Source: Pseudomonas triclosanedens
Lineage (GTDB): Bacteria > Pseudomonadota > Gammaproteobacteria > Pseudomonadales > Pseudomonadaceae
NCBI RefSeq assembly: GCF_026686735.1
Contig: NZ_CP113432.1
Location: 2,469,001 to 2,533,000, forward strand
DNA: 64,000 bases
Reading direction: 5' to 3'
Shown here in pieces: positions 7,540-16,183 of the stretch. The translations under genes were made by a program, and so were the position numbers. Under the pieces are notes generated by a model. That model was not told the DNA's origin, searched no databases, and saw nothing but the letters and a program-made list of their open reading frames with translations. The stretch's first letter is position 1, and the number at the start of each line of letters is the position of its first letter.

Positions 7540-9684
7540 ATGACCGACGCCATCCGTTATGAGAAGGGCCAGGACAACATCGTCGTCCTGACCATGGATA
7601 TGCCCGGCCAGAGCGCCAACACCATGAACGGTGACTATCGCGAGGCGATGGCCGCCACTGTGGCGCGCCTGGAGGCCGAGAAGGATTCGATCGCCGGCGT
7701 GGTGATCACCTCTGCGAAGAAGACTTTCTTCGCTGGCGGCGATCTCAACGAGCTGATCAAGGTAAGCAAGGCCGACGCCCAGGCGTTCTATGAAGGCATC
7801 CTGGTCATCAAGGGCCAGTTGCGCCGTCTTGAGACCCTCGGCAAGCCCGTTGTCGCTGCCATCAACGGCGCAGCCCTGGGCGGCGGCTGGGAAATCTGCC
7901 TGGCTTGCCACCACCGCATCGCCCTGGACGAAAGCCACGTCCAGCTCGGCCTGCCGGAAGTCACCCTGGGCCTGCTGCCCGGCGGCGGCGGCGTGGTGCG
8001 CATGGTGCGCCTGCTCGGCCTGGAAAAGGCCCTGCCGTACCTGGCCGAAGGCAAGAAGGTACGCCCGGATCAGGCGCTCAAGGCCGGCCTGGTGCACCAA
8101 TTGGCATCCAGCCGTGAAGAAATGTTGGCCAAGGCCCGCGAGTGGATCCTCGCCAACCCGGCCGCCAAGCAGCCGTGGGACATCGCCGGCTACAAGATCC
8201 CCGGCGGCACGCCTTCGAGTCCCAACGTGGCGCAGATGCTGGCTATCGCGCCGTCGGTGCTGCGCGACAAGACCAAGGGCTGCTTCCCGGCACCGGAGAA
8301 GATCATGTGTGCCGCCGTCGAAGGTGCGCAGGTGGATTTCGACACCGCGCAACTGATCGAGGCGCGCTATTTCACCGAGCTGACCACCGGCCAGGTGGCG
8401 AAGAACATGATCGGTACCTTCTGGTTCCAGCTCAACGAGATCAACGCCGGCAAGTCCCGCCCGCAGGGCATCGCTGCGCAGCAGACGAAGAAGGTCGGAG
8501 TGATCGGCGCCGGCATGATGGGCGCGGGTATCGCCTACGTTTCGGCGGCCGCCGGCATCGAGGTGGTGCTCAAGGACGTCTCCATCGAGGCGGCCCAGAA
8601 GGGCAAGGCATATTCCGCTGGCCTGCTGGAGAAGAAAGTCGGCAGGGGCCAGATGAGCGCCGACAAGCGCGATGCCTTCCTCGCGCGGATCAAACCGACC
8701 GCCAGCGATGCGGAATTCGAGGGCTGCGACCTGATCATCGAAGCCGTGTTCGAGGACCGCGGCCTGAAGGCCAAGGTCAGCGCCGCCGCCGAAGCTGTCG
8801 CTCTGCCGGATGCGGTGATCGCTTCCAACACCTCGACCCTGCCGATCACCGGCCTGGCACAGGCAGTGGAGCAGCCGCAGAAGTTCATCGGCCTGCACTT
8901 CTTCAGCCCGGTGGACAAGATGCCACTGGTGGAGATCATCCGCGGCGAGAAGACCGACGACGCTACCCTGGCCCGCGCCTTCGACTACGTCCTGCAGATC
9001 AAGAAGACCCCGATCGTCGTGCACGACAGCCGTGGTTTCTTCACCTCCCGTGTGTTCGGCACCTTCACCAATGAAGGGCTGGCCATGCTCGGCGAGGGCG
9101 TTTCGGCGGCGATGATCGAGAGCCAGGCGCGCCAGGCCGGCATGCCGGTGGGGCCGCTGGCAATCAGCGACGAGGTGTCGATGAGCCTGATGACCCATAT
9201 CCGCGAACAGACCCGCAAGGATCTGGAGGCCGAAGGCAAGCAGATGCCCTGCCACCCGGCTTTCGCCGTGGTGGACCTGATGGTCAGCGAGTACAAGCGT
9301 CCGGGCAAGGCCGCCGGCGCCGGGTTCTATGACTATCCCGCCAACGGCAAGAAGCACCTGTGGCCGGAGCTCAAGCAGCGCTTCGAGAAGGCTGATGCGC
9401 AGATACCCGCCGAGGACGTGCGCGACCGTATCCTCTTCATCCAGGCCATCGAGACGGTGCGCTGCGTGGAGGAGGGCGTGCTGACCTCAACCGCCGACGC
9501 CAACATCGGCTCGATCTTCGGAATCGGTTTCGCAGCCTGGAGCGGCGGTGCGCTGCAGTTCATCAACCAGTACGGCCTGAAGGACTTCATCGCACGCTCC
9601 CAGTACTTGGCCGAGCAGTACGGCGAGCGCTTCCTGCCGCCAGCGCTGCTGCTGGAGAAGGCTTCCCGTGGGGAGACCTTCTGA
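7540..9684 (+). CDS. Bifunctional enoyl-CoA hydratase / 3-hydroxyacyl-CoA dehydrogenase (FadB/FadJ-like)
   Basis: 714 aa. The N-terminal crotonase domain (about 1-190) carries the oxyanion-hole region around AALGGGWEICLACH and GLLPGGGGVVR. The NAD-binding Rossmann domain starts near residue 318 (KVGVIGAGMMGAGIAY) and contains the dehydrogenase signature GLHFFSPVDKMPLVEII. The C-terminal 3-hydroxyacyl-CoA dehydrogenase helical domain follows. It works with the thiolase just upstream. Start 7540 is chosen over the in-frame 7519, which overlaps the thiolase stop; the SD is the GGAG at 7527-7530. Confidence 0.93.
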   Translation: MTDAIRYEKGQDNIVVLTMDMPGQSANTMNGDYREAMAATVARLEAEKDSIAGVVITSAKKTFFAGGDLNELIKVSKADAQAFYEGILVIKGQLRRLETLGKPVVAAINGAALGGGWEICLACHHRIALDESHVQLGLPEVTLGLLPGGGGVVRMVRLLGLEKALPYLAEGKKVRPDQALKAGLVHQLASSREEMLAKAREWILANPAAKQPWDIAGYKIPGGTPSSPNVAQMLAIAPSVLRDKTKGCFPAPEKIMCAAVEGAQVDFDTAQLIEARYFTELTTGQVAKNMIGTFWFQLNEINAGKSRPQGIAAQQTKKVGVIGAGMMGAGIAYVSAAAGIEVVLKDVSIEAAQKGKAYSAGLLEKKVGRGQMSADKRDAFLARIKPTASDAEFEGCDLIIEAVFEDRGLKAKVSAAAEAVALPDAVIASNTSTLPITGLAQAVEQPQKFIGLHFFSPVDKMPLVEIIRGEKTDDATLARAFDYVLQIKKTPIVVHDSRGFFTSRVFGTFTNEGLAMLGEGVSAAMIESQARQAGMPVGPLAISDEVSMSLMTHIREQTRKDLEAEGKQMPCHPAFAVVDLMVSEYKRPGKAAGAGFYDYPANGKKHLWPELKQRFEKADAQIPAEDVRDRILFIQAIETVRCVEEGVLTSTADANIGSIFGIGFAAWSGGALQFINQYGLKDFIARSQYLAEQYGERFLPPALLLEKASRGETF

Positions 9685-9704
9685 GTCACCTTCGCTGACT
9701 GAAG

Positions 9705-9730
9705 AAACCGGCCTGCGTGGCCGGTTTTTT
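9705..9730 (+). terminator. Intrinsic terminator of the beta-oxidation operon
   Basis: The stem AAACCGGCC (9705-9713) pairs with GGCCGGTTT (9719-9727) around a five-base loop, and the T-run continues to 9730. It lies 20 bases after the dehydrogenase stop. Confidence 0.9.
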
Positions 9731-9784
9731 CTTGCCCGCGCTAACCGTAGGATGACAGCTCAGACCTCGCGCAGGATTGCACCG

Positions 9785-10348
9785 ATGCCGCTGGAAAGCC
9801 TACCCGCGTTGCTGATCATCGACATGCAGCAAGGTATGTGCGATAGCCGCGAACAACGTAACAACCCGCAGGCGGAGCAACGCATCGGCGAGTTGCTGGC
9901 GGCCTGGCGCGCGGCTGGTGCGCCGCTGGTGCATATACGGCATATCTCCCGCACGCCGGGCTCGCCGTTCTGGCCTGGGCAGCCGGGCGCCGAGTTCCAG
10001 GCCTCGCTGGCGCCTCTGGTGCATGAACATGTGATGGAGAAGAACGTCCCGGATGCTTTCATCAACAGCGGCCTGGAGCGCTGGCTGCGGATGCGTGGCA
10101 TCGAGGCGCTGGTGATCTGCGGCGTGAGTACCAGCAACTCGGTGGAGAGCACGGCCCGCAGCGCCGGCAGCCTGGGGTTTCGTACCTGGGTGGCGGCGGA
10201 TGCCTGTTTCGCCTTCGCGCGGGTCGATTTCGATGGGGTTTTGCGCAGTGCCGAGGAGGTTCATGCAATGTCGCTGGGCAACCTCCAGGGCGAGTTTGCG
10301 CAGGTGCTGGAGGCGAACGAGATACGCCGCCGGCTGTCCATGAAGTGA
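9785..10348 (+). CDS. Isochorismatase-like hydrolase with Ser at the usual Cys position
   Basis: 187 aa alpha/beta isochorismatase fold. Asp13 (LLIIDMQQG) and Lys86 (EKNVPDAF) of the usual triad are present. The nucleophile position, normally Cys in a TxxCVxxTA motif, is Ser119 (STSNSVESTA). A subfamily with NNSVEAT-type motifs exists, so this is a known variant rather than a fresh mutation; its chemistry is unclear. Start 9785 has AGGA nine bases upstream; the upstream in-frame start overlaps the terminator. No signal peptide. Confidence 0.82.
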   Translation: MPLESLPALLIIDMQQGMCDSREQRNNPQAEQRIGELLAAWRAAGAPLVHIRHISRTPGSPFWPGQPGAEFQASLAPLVHEHVMEKNVPDAFINSGLERWLRMRGIEALVICGVSTSNSVESTARSAGSLGFRTWVAADACFAFARVDFDGVLRSAEEVHAMSLGNLQGEFAQVLEANEIRRRLSMK

Positions 10349-10459
10349 TCTGTTGCAAACCGGTCGTCACCCTTGTGCGCCGGTGCAATTGAAGGAAGCG
10401 GGCTTTTCCGGTATTTCCCCTGAAATTCTCGTGCAAGAAACGGCGTTGCCATCTTGTGT

Positions 10460-10487
10460 CGTGAAAAAATAGAGCGTAATTTTCACG
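10460..10487. repeat. Perfect 8-bp inverted repeat, candidate operator
   Basis: CGTGAAAA (10460-10467) and TTTTCACG (10480-10487) are separated by 12 bases, 66 bases before the amidotransferase start. The AT-rich centre and symmetry resemble a regulator dyad overlapping a promoter. No specific regulator is recognised. Confidence 0.45.
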
Positions 10488-10552
10488 CGCGTTTCATCAG
10501 TGTCAGGAAAACCATTCTTATCAGCCGCCAACCCCCCAGGAATCACCACTGC

Positions 10553-11305
10553 ATGTCGTTGCACATCTGCATTCTGGAAACCGACATCCTCCGCCCCGAG
10601 CTCATCGACCAGTACAAGGGCTATGGCTGGATGTTCCAGCAACTGTTTGCCAAGCAACCCGTTCCGGCCGAGTTCAAGGTTTACAACGTGGTGGAAGGGC
10701 ATTACCCGCCCGAAGATGAGAAGTTCGACGCGTACCTGGTGACCGGCAGCAAGGCGGACTCCTTTGGCACTGATCCCTGGATCCAGACCCTCAAGGAGTA
10801 CGTGCTCAAGCTCTACGAGCGTGGCGACAAGCTGCTGGGCGTGTGCTTCGGCCACCAACTGCTGGCGCTGGTGCTGGGCGGCAAGACCGAGCGTGCCAGC
10901 CAGGGCTGGGGGGTGGGTACCCATGAGTACCGCATCGAGGAACAGCCGGAGTGGATGAGCCCCTCACTGGGCGATGACTTGACCCTGCTGGTCAGCCACC
11001 AGGACCAGGTCACCGAGCTGCCCCACGGCGCGCGCCGCATCGCTTCCAGCGACTTCTGCCCGAATGCCGCCTACGCCATCGGCGACCAGGTACTGTGCTT
11101 CCAGGGCCACCCGGAGTTCATCAGCGACTACTCCCAGGCGATTCTGGAGCTGCGCAAGCACATCTTTACCGAGCCGGTGTTCCAGTCCGGGATCGACAGC
11201 CTTGGCCGCCCGCACCAGGGCACGGCGGTGGCGGAGTGGATGATGCGCTTCGTCCAGCAAGGTCGTGACGAGAAGAAGAAAGCCGAGAAGAAGAGTGCCG
11301 CCTGA
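10553..11305 (+). CDS. Class I glutamine amidotransferase-like protein
   Basis: 250 aa GATase1 domain with the full triad: Cys98 in GVCFGHQLL, His186 and Glu188 in FQGHPEF. It resembles stand-alone GMP-synthase-like amidotransferases of unknown substrate, possibly including gamma-glutamyl hydrolases. The C-terminus has a lysine-rich tail (EKKKAEKK). The start ATG has AGGA 11 bases upstream. Single-gene unit between an inverted-repeat-bearing promoter region and a strong terminator. Confidence 0.85.
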   Translation: MSLHICILETDILRPELIDQYKGYGWMFQQLFAKQPVPAEFKVYNVVEGHYPPEDEKFDAYLVTGSKADSFGTDPWIQTLKEYVLKLYERGDKLLGVCFGHQLLALVLGGKTERASQGWGVGTHEYRIEEQPEWMSPSLGDDLTLLVSHQDQVTELPHGARRIASSDFCPNAAYAIGDQVLCFQGHPEFISDYSQAILELRKHIFTEPVFQSGIDSLGRPHQGTAVAEWMMRFVQQGRDEKKKAEKKSAA

Positions 11306-11322
11306 TTGCTGCCGTGTTGACT

Positions 11323-11352
11323 GAAAACGCCGCTCGATGGAGCGGCGTTTTC
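11323..11352. terminator. Strong hairpin terminator after the amidotransferase gene
   Basis: A perfect 13-bp stem runs from GAAAACGCCGCTC (11323-11335) to GAGCGGCGTTTTC (11340-11352) around a four-base loop. T-runs on the plus strand, and A-runs giving U on the minus strand, suggest it may serve both the amidotransferase and, further off, the convergent CorA gene. Confidence 0.88.
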
Positions 11353-11430
11353 GTTTGTGCGCCGGTGCCAGGCCGAACGGTGTTTGCAGGATGGGCGGAG
11401 CGTCCCGGCAACATCTGACGCTTCCTGCAC

Positions 11431-12402
11431 TCACAGCCAATCCGCCTGCTTGAAACTGATGTACAGCCCGACGCAACCCAGGGCCAGCAAGCCCATGACC
11501 AGGAAGTAGCCGTAGTGCCAGTGCAACTCCGGGATGTACTCGAAGTTCATCCCATAGATGCCCGCCACCGCGGTGGGAAAGGCAAGGATGGCAGCCCAGG
11601 CGGCGAACTTGCGCTGCACGATGCTCTGCCGTGACGACTCCAGCGCGAGGCCGACCTCGATGGTCTGGCTGGCCACGTCGCGCAGGGTGGTGAGATCCTC
11701 CAGCAGGCGATTCACGTGGATTGCCACGTCGCGGAAATATGGCCGCATCTGCTTGTCGATGAAGGGGAAGTCCAGGCGCTGCAGTTCCTGGCAAATCTCG
11801 ACCATCGGGGCGGCGTAGTGCTTGAGTTTGAGCACTTCGCGGCGCAGGCCATAGATCTTCTCGATCTGCTCCTGGGTCAGCGATTTGCGCAGCACCTGCT
11901 GCTCCACTTCCTCGATCTCTTCGCGGATGGCCTCTACCACCGGTTCGTAATTGCTCATTACGAAGTCGAGCAGGGCGTAAAGCACGAAGTCGGTGCCGTG
12001 GGCCAGTAGCAGCGGGCGTGCTTCACAGCGTTGGCGAACCTGCGAGTAGGACTGCGAGAAACCGTGGCGGGCGCTGATGATGTAGCCGATGCCGGCGAAC
12101 AGGTGTGTCTCGACGAACATCAGCCGGCTATCGGCGCGGATCGGCGAATAGATGACGATGAACAGCGCATCGCCGAAAGTCTCCAGCTTCGGCCGGCTGT
12201 GCTTTTCCAGGGCATCGGACACGGCCAGTTCGTGCAGGTTGAACTGCCGTTGCAGGTTGAACATTTCTTCTGGCGTGGGCTCCTGCAGGCCCGTCCAGAC
12301 GAAGTGGTCGGGCTGGCACGCCCATCGATAGCCTTCTTCCAGGGGAATGTCGGCGACCTTGCGGCCCTTGCTGTAGACGGCGGATGCGATGACTCGGCCC
12401 AT
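11431..12402 (-). CDS. CorA family divalent-cation channel
   Basis: 323 aa. Long N-terminal cytoplasmic domain with helices (EEIEEVEQQVLRKS), then two C-terminal membrane spans separated by the signature GIYGMNFEYIPEL, the GMN motif of Mg2+/Co2+ channels. It probably forms a pentamer in the inner membrane. ATG 12402 gives MGRVIASAVYSKG; a GTG four codons upstream (12414) is an alternative. Neither has a strong SD. Distinct from the ZntB-like CmaX encoded at 49.4 kb. Confidence 0.88.
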   Translation of the reverse strand: MGRVIASAVYSKGRKVADIPLEEGYRWACQPDHFVWTGLQEPTPEEMFNLQRQFNLHELAVSDALEKHSRPKLETFGDALFIVIYSPIRADSRLMFVETHLFAGIGYIISARHGFSQSYSQVRQRCEARPLLLAHGTDFVLYALLDFVMSNYEPVVEAIREEIEEVEQQVLRKSLTQEQIEKIYGLRREVLKLKHYAAPMVEICQELQRLDFPFIDKQMRPYFRDVAIHVNRLLEDLTTLRDVASQTIEVGLALESSRQSIVQRKFAAWAAILAFPTAVAGIYGMNFEYIPELHWHYGYFLVMGLLALGCVGLYISFKQADWL

Positions 12403-12499
12403 GATCAAACCCACCCCGTGACTGGACTGGACGCGGGCCGGTCGCCCGCATCAACCGATCAGTGTTGGACATGCCGGCCGGGCGCGCCAGCCGGGGGCT

Positions 12500-12721
12500 T
12501 CAGGAGTGAGGGCGCAATGCGTCCTGAAGCCCTTGCAGGGCCACTGGCACCGCCTGGTTGATCCGGGAGAACAGGCCGCTGCGGTCGACGCTGTCCACCG
12601 GTGCGCGACTGGCGCGATCGTAGCCGGCCGCCAGCGCCATGATCACCAGGATGACGATGGCATAGAGCCCCAGGGCGGCGAGGGCGCCGTTGCGGACGTA
12701 GCGGTGGGCCTGGCGATTCAT
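12500..12721 (-). CDS. Small membrane protein of unknown function
   Basis: 73 aa from ATG 12721 (MNRQAHRYVRNG) with one membrane span (ALAALGLYAIVILVIMALAAGY) near the N-terminus and a soluble tail of about 40 residues. An in-frame ATG at 12895 would add 58 residues that look non-coding. Neither start has a good SD. It lies upstream of corA in the same direction with about 100 bases between. No family recognised. Confidence 0.5.
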   Translation of the reverse strand: MNRQAHRYVRNGALAALGLYAIVILVIMALAAGYDRASRAPVDSVDRSGLFSRINQAVPVALQGLQDALRPHS

Positions 12722-12999
12722 GGTGACGACTCGGGTGGAGGCAAGCGATGGCCCAGTGTCGCTTTCGCCATTTCGATTGAGTAACGATGCCGGTTGCTTT
12801 CGAGTATCAGGGAAATTGATAGGCGCTCTGGGTGCTGGGTGTCGCGCAAAGGCCGCCGGGAGGTCGCCTTCTTTCGGGAGCAGTACGGTGTTCATGGGTG
12901 CTTGACCCGCATCAAAAATGGGGAGGCTGCAGGGCGTAACGTAAAAATCAGGTGGTGGCGCGAGGCTGCCACGGATATGCCAAAGGCAAGGAACCTCCC

Positions 13000-13506
13000 A
13001 TGATTCGATACGTTGAAGGCGACATTCTGCTCAGCAAGGCCCAGGTCATCGCGCACGGCATCGCGCCGCAGGACCATTTCGATACCGGTCTGGCGCTGGC
13101 GTTGCGCGAGCGCTGGCCGTCGATGGTACGGGACTACCGACATGCCGCTCATTCGGACGCGCCGGCTTCCGGCTCGATCTGGGTCTGGTCGGGTGTCGAC
13201 GCCGACGGCAGCACGCGTTGCATCGCCAACCTGCTGACCCAGGACATGCAGGGCTCGGGGCGCAGCGCCCGGCCGGCGAAGGCGACACTGGAGAATGTGG
13301 GGCATTGCCTTAAGGAGCTGGCCAGGTACGTGCAGAGCGAGGGAGTGAACAGCGTAGCGCTGCCCTGTCTGGCGACGGGAGTGGGCGGGCTGGACTGGAA
13401 GGACGTGAAGCCGCTGGTGGAACGCTATCTGGGCGAGCTGTGGGCCACCGTGGTGGTCTACGAGGTCTACCGCAAGGGTGTGGCGGCCGCTGAAACACTG
13501 GCCTGA
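13000..13506 (+). CDS. Macro-domain protein, ALC1/TARG1-like ADP-ribose-binding type
   Basis: 168 aa, a single macro domain with no partner domain. N-terminal MIRYVEGDILLSKAQVIAHG, the GLALALRERW region and the loop LPCLATGVGGLDWKDV match macro domains that bind or hydrolyse ADP-ribose (DNA or protein ADP-ribosyl glycohydrolases). Start 13000 has AAGGAA upstream. No DarT-like toxin is adjacent, so it is not an obvious DarTG antitoxin. Could detoxify ADP-ribosylation or process ADP-ribose metabolites. Confidence 0.83.
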   Translation: MIRYVEGDILLSKAQVIAHGIAPQDHFDTGLALALRERWPSMVRDYRHAAHSDAPASGSIWVWSGVDADGSTRCIANLLTQDMQGSGRSARPAKATLENVGHCLKELARYVQSEGVNSVALPCLATGVGGLDWKDVKPLVERYLGELWATVVVYEVYRKGVAAAETLA

Positions 13507-13526
13507 CGCAGCGTCGGCGCCCCCGA

Positions 13527-13551
13527 AAAGCCCGGCCAGAGGCCGGGCTTT
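13527..13551 (+). terminator. Terminator of the macro-domain gene
   Basis: AAAGCCCGGCC (13527-13537) and GGCCGGGCTTT (13541-13551) form a perfect 11-bp stem with a three-base loop, 20 bases after the stop codon. Confidence 0.85.
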
Positions 13552-13612
13552 CCGCTTCTGGCTCGACTGCATGACGTCACCTGCTGCAGGCGGCTGATGG
13601 GGTGCGAGAGTT

Positions 13613-13804
13613 TCAGCCCTGCTTCGAGGTTGCTTCCACGTTCACCTGATGGCTTGCGGACTGTTCGGTCTGTTGCTGCTGGACGCTGTGGGTCAGGTTG
13701 AGCATGCGGTTCTGCATCAACGAGGACTCTTCGGCGAAGCTGGCCTGGGCAGCGATGGCGGCGGCAGCGGCGAGGATGGTTGCGGCGATAACGTTGAGTT
13801 TCAT
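13613..13804 (-). CDS. Small secreted protein, Gln/Ser-rich
   Basis: 63 aa with a clear Sec signal peptide (MKLNVIAATILAAAAAIAAQASFA then EES). The mature part of about 39 residues is polar, with QQQQTEQ in the middle. GGAGG lies eight bases before ATG 13804; a GTG three codons upstream overlaps that SD. The upstream 100 bases are AT-rich compared with the surroundings, as in a strong promoter. No family recognised; presumably periplasmic. Confidence 0.7.
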   Translation of the reverse strand: MKLNVIAATILAAAAAIAAQASFAEESSLMQNRMLNLTHSVQQQQTEQSASHQVNVEATSKQG

Positions 13805-13940
13805 GATGAACACCTCCGATAGGGTTCTGTTGGGTTCATCAATAGGTTAATCCGCAATAATTTTTGAAAAATACCGATTCGGCTTAATCAGTTTTGCTAA
13901 AAAAGCAATAGTAAGTCTTCGTGATCGAATGCGTGGATGA

Positions 13941-13972
13941 AAAAAAGCCCGGCGTGAGAGCCGGGCTTTTTT
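13941..13972 (-). terminator. Bidirectional terminator downstream of the crotonase gene
   Basis: AAAAAAGCCCGG (13941-13952) pairs with CCGGGCTTTTTT (13961-13972) around eight bases. On the minus strand the A-run becomes the U-tract after the crotonase stop at 13984. Confidence 0.9.
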
Positions 13973-13983
13973 TTGCGCTGGTG

Positions 13984-14673
13984 TCAGCCCAGGTGCTTCC
14001 GGTCCAGCTCGATGGAGCGATCGAGGGTTTCCAGCAGTTGCTTGCGCACTTTCAGCTTGGTGTTGCGGTGCGCCGTCATGTTGAGCTTCTTCAGGTGGCG
14101 AGCCGCTTCCAGGGCTGCTTCCTGCAGTTGCTCGGCCGCCACGATCTTGTCGAGGAAGCCCGCGTCCACGGCATCGCGCGGGCTGAACATCTCGGCGTTG
14201 ACTACCGAGCGGGTGAACGCCGAGCGACGCAGGCGGTCACGAGCCAGTTCGATACCGACGTGGTGCATGGTCATGCCGATGGCAACTTCGTTGAGGCCGA
14301 TCTGGAACGGGCCGTCCACGCCGATGCGGTAGTCCGCCGAGAGCAGGATGAAGGCGCCCTTGGCCACCGCGTGGCCGGTGCAGGCGACGATGACGGGGTA
14401 GGGGTGGGAGAGCATGCGGCGCGCCAGAGTGGAGCCGGCGGCGACCAGGTTTACCGCGTTTTCCGGCCCGGAGGTCATCACCTTCAGGTCATAGCCACCG
14501 GAGAGAATACCCGGCTGCCCGGTCACGATGACCACTGCCCGATCCTGCTCCGCCTGATCCAGCGCCTGATTGAAGGCCTCGATGACGGCGGGGGAAATCG
14601 CATTCACCTTGCCGTTGTTCAGGGTCAGGATGGCGATGCCGTCTTCGAGTTGGTAGGTGATCAGCTCACTCAT
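13984..14673 (-). CDS. Enoyl-CoA hydratase/isomerase family protein (crotonase)
   Basis: 229 aa crotonase fold. N-terminal YQLEDGIAILTLNNGKVNAIS, then an oxyanion-hole region (ILSGGYDLKVM, AVAKGAFILLSADYRIG). The catalytic Glu pair of true hydratases is not obvious in NEVAIGMTMHH, so another CoA-thioester reaction is possible. ATG 14673 has AAGGA at good spacing; the longer frame to 14772 is unsupported. Monocistronic. Confidence 0.85.
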   Translation of the reverse strand: MSELITYQLEDGIAILTLNNGKVNAISPAVIEAFNQALDQAEQDRAVVIVTGQPGILSGGYDLKVMTSGPENAVNLVAAGSTLARRMLSHPYPVIVACTGHAVAKGAFILLSADYRIGVDGPFQIGLNEVAIGMTMHHVGIELARDRLRRSAFTRSVVNAEMFSPRDAVDAGFLDKIVAAEQLQEAALEAARHLKKLNMTAHRNTKLKVRKQLLETLDRSIELDRKHLG

Positions 14674-14886
14674 GGCAGTAATCCTTGATTGGAAGTGGGC
14701 CAGAACATACTGACGGGGAGCCTGGGCGTAAAGCGTTTTGACTGACCGGTGGGTCACCCCCCGGCCCCTCATATCTGTGGGGAGTCGTACGCATTTCCGG
14801 GAGGCCGCCGTGGAGGCGGCCGAAGGGTGCTGTTAAGCTGCCACTACCGCACCTGCATCCCTCGTTCTCGCAAGGACCGCCGCCTC

Positions 14887-16161
14887 ATGTCGAAATTCTT
14901 CAAGTGGACCATCCTCGCCGTGGTCGTCGTTGCGCTGATCATCAAGGCGTCGCTGTGGCTTTCCGTGCGCAGCATCGTCAACGATGCGATTGCCACGCTT
15001 TCGCCGGTGATGGAAATCACTTATGGCGGGATTTCCTCCTCCTTCGACGGGCGGGTCGGGTTGCAGAACGTCGAGATCAGGGTGCCGATGGTCGGCGACA
15101 GCCTGAAGGTGGCCCACGCGCAACTGAAGTTCGACGGATTGCGGGCGCTGTTGAGCTTCAAGGAGCGCCTGGCACAGCGCAAGCTGCCGGAGCAATTGGC
15201 GCTCGAACTGCAGGGCGTGGAGCTGCAGGTGCATGGTCCGTTCGTGCAGCAGTTGTATGCGGTGCCCGCCGAGAAGAGCGTATTCACCGCGATGAGCGAG
15301 GTAGCGTGCGGCAACGTGCGTAATATCGGTGCCGACGAGCTGCTGCAGATGGGCTATCGCACCGTGCAGTCGGATATCGAGTTTTCCTACCGCATGGAGC
15401 CGGGCGCCCAGAAGCTCACCTTCAATCTGCGCAGCGATACCCGCGATATGCTGGACATGCGCGTGGCCATGTCGCTGATCAACGTGTCCGAGAACCCGGG
15501 CGATATGCGCGTGAACCCGCCACGGGTTTCCCAGGTCACCGTGGAAATGGACGACAACCAGTACCAGCGCCGGGTCAGCGAGTTCTGCCGCGGCAAGCTC
15601 GGTCTCGATCAGAAGGCGTACCTTGCGCTGTCGCTGGAGAAGTTCGACAACGCCCTGCGCCAGCAGCGTATCGCTCTGGACAAGCCTGTACTCGACGCCT
15701 ATGGCCGCTATCTGAGCGATCCGCGTTCGCTGCGCATCGAGCTGACGCCCAGTGAAGGGATGGCCTGGGGCGGCCTGGAGTTCTTCGAGCCCAAGGACGT
15801 GATTGCGATGCTGCGCCCGAACGTGATGATCAACCAGGAACCGTTGCCTCAGTTGGGCTTCGCCTGGGTTGATCCGCTGAAGAAGAAAATCACCCCGGAA
15901 AACGATCTTCAAAGGGTTTCGGCTGAAGAAACGGTTGAGTCGAAGCCTAGAACGCAGCAATATGAGTTCGTTAGCGTCGACAGCCTTGCCCAGTACACCG
16001 GCAAGCGCCTGCAGTTCATCACGTTCGATGGTGCCTACTACCAGGGTGTACTGCACAAGGTGGAGAACGGCCGAGCCTATATCACCGTCCTGCTTGGGAC
16101 CGGCTCGGCGGAAATGTTCCTCCGCCTGAACAAGATCAATCAGGTGCGGGTCATGTTGTGA
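14887..16161 (+). CDS. Membrane-anchored protein of unknown function
   Basis: 424 aa. One N-terminal membrane anchor (FFKWTILAVVVVALIIKASLWL), then a long extracytoplasmic region rich in beta strands. The segment around ITYGGISSSFDGRVGLQNVEIRV recalls AsmA-like or DUF945-like proteins, but I cannot assign a family. The last 65 residues (LAQYTGKRLQFITFDGAYYQGVL to INQVRVML) look like a small beta-barrel domain. The GNAT gene starts 22 bases after the stop, suggesting an operon. Confidence 0.7.
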   Translation: MSKFFKWTILAVVVVALIIKASLWLSVRSIVNDAIATLSPVMEITYGGISSSFDGRVGLQNVEIRVPMVGDSLKVAHAQLKFDGLRALLSFKERLAQRKLPEQLALELQGVELQVHGPFVQQLYAVPAEKSVFTAMSEVACGNVRNIGADELLQMGYRTVQSDIEFSYRMEPGAQKLTFNLRSDTRDMLDMRVAMSLINVSENPGDMRVNPPRVSQVTVEMDDNQYQRRVSEFCRGKLGLDQKAYLALSLEKFDNALRQQRIALDKPVLDAYGRYLSDPRSLRIELTPSEGMAWGGLEFFEPKDVIAMLRPNVMINQEPLPQLGFAWVDPLKKKITPENDLQRVSAEETVESKPRTQQYEFVSVDSLAQYTGKRLQFITFDGAYYQGVLHKVENGRAYITVLLGTGSAEMFLRLNKINQVRVML

Positions 16162-16183
16162 GGCCCCCAGAAGGAGAGAGCAA

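Noticed and set aside
7456..9357. 633-residue ORF antisense to the hydratase/dehydrogenase gene
   Set aside because: Shadow of a high-GC coding strand; no SD and no domain.
12722..12895. N-terminal extension of the small membrane protein gene
   Set aside because: The added 58 residues are polar and proline-rich with no SD at the upstream ATG; the membrane span begins soon after the inner ATG.
13000..13506. DarTG-type toxin-antitoxin pair
   Set aside because: The macro-domain gene stands alone between unrelated genes; no DarT-like ADP-ribosyltransferase is present.
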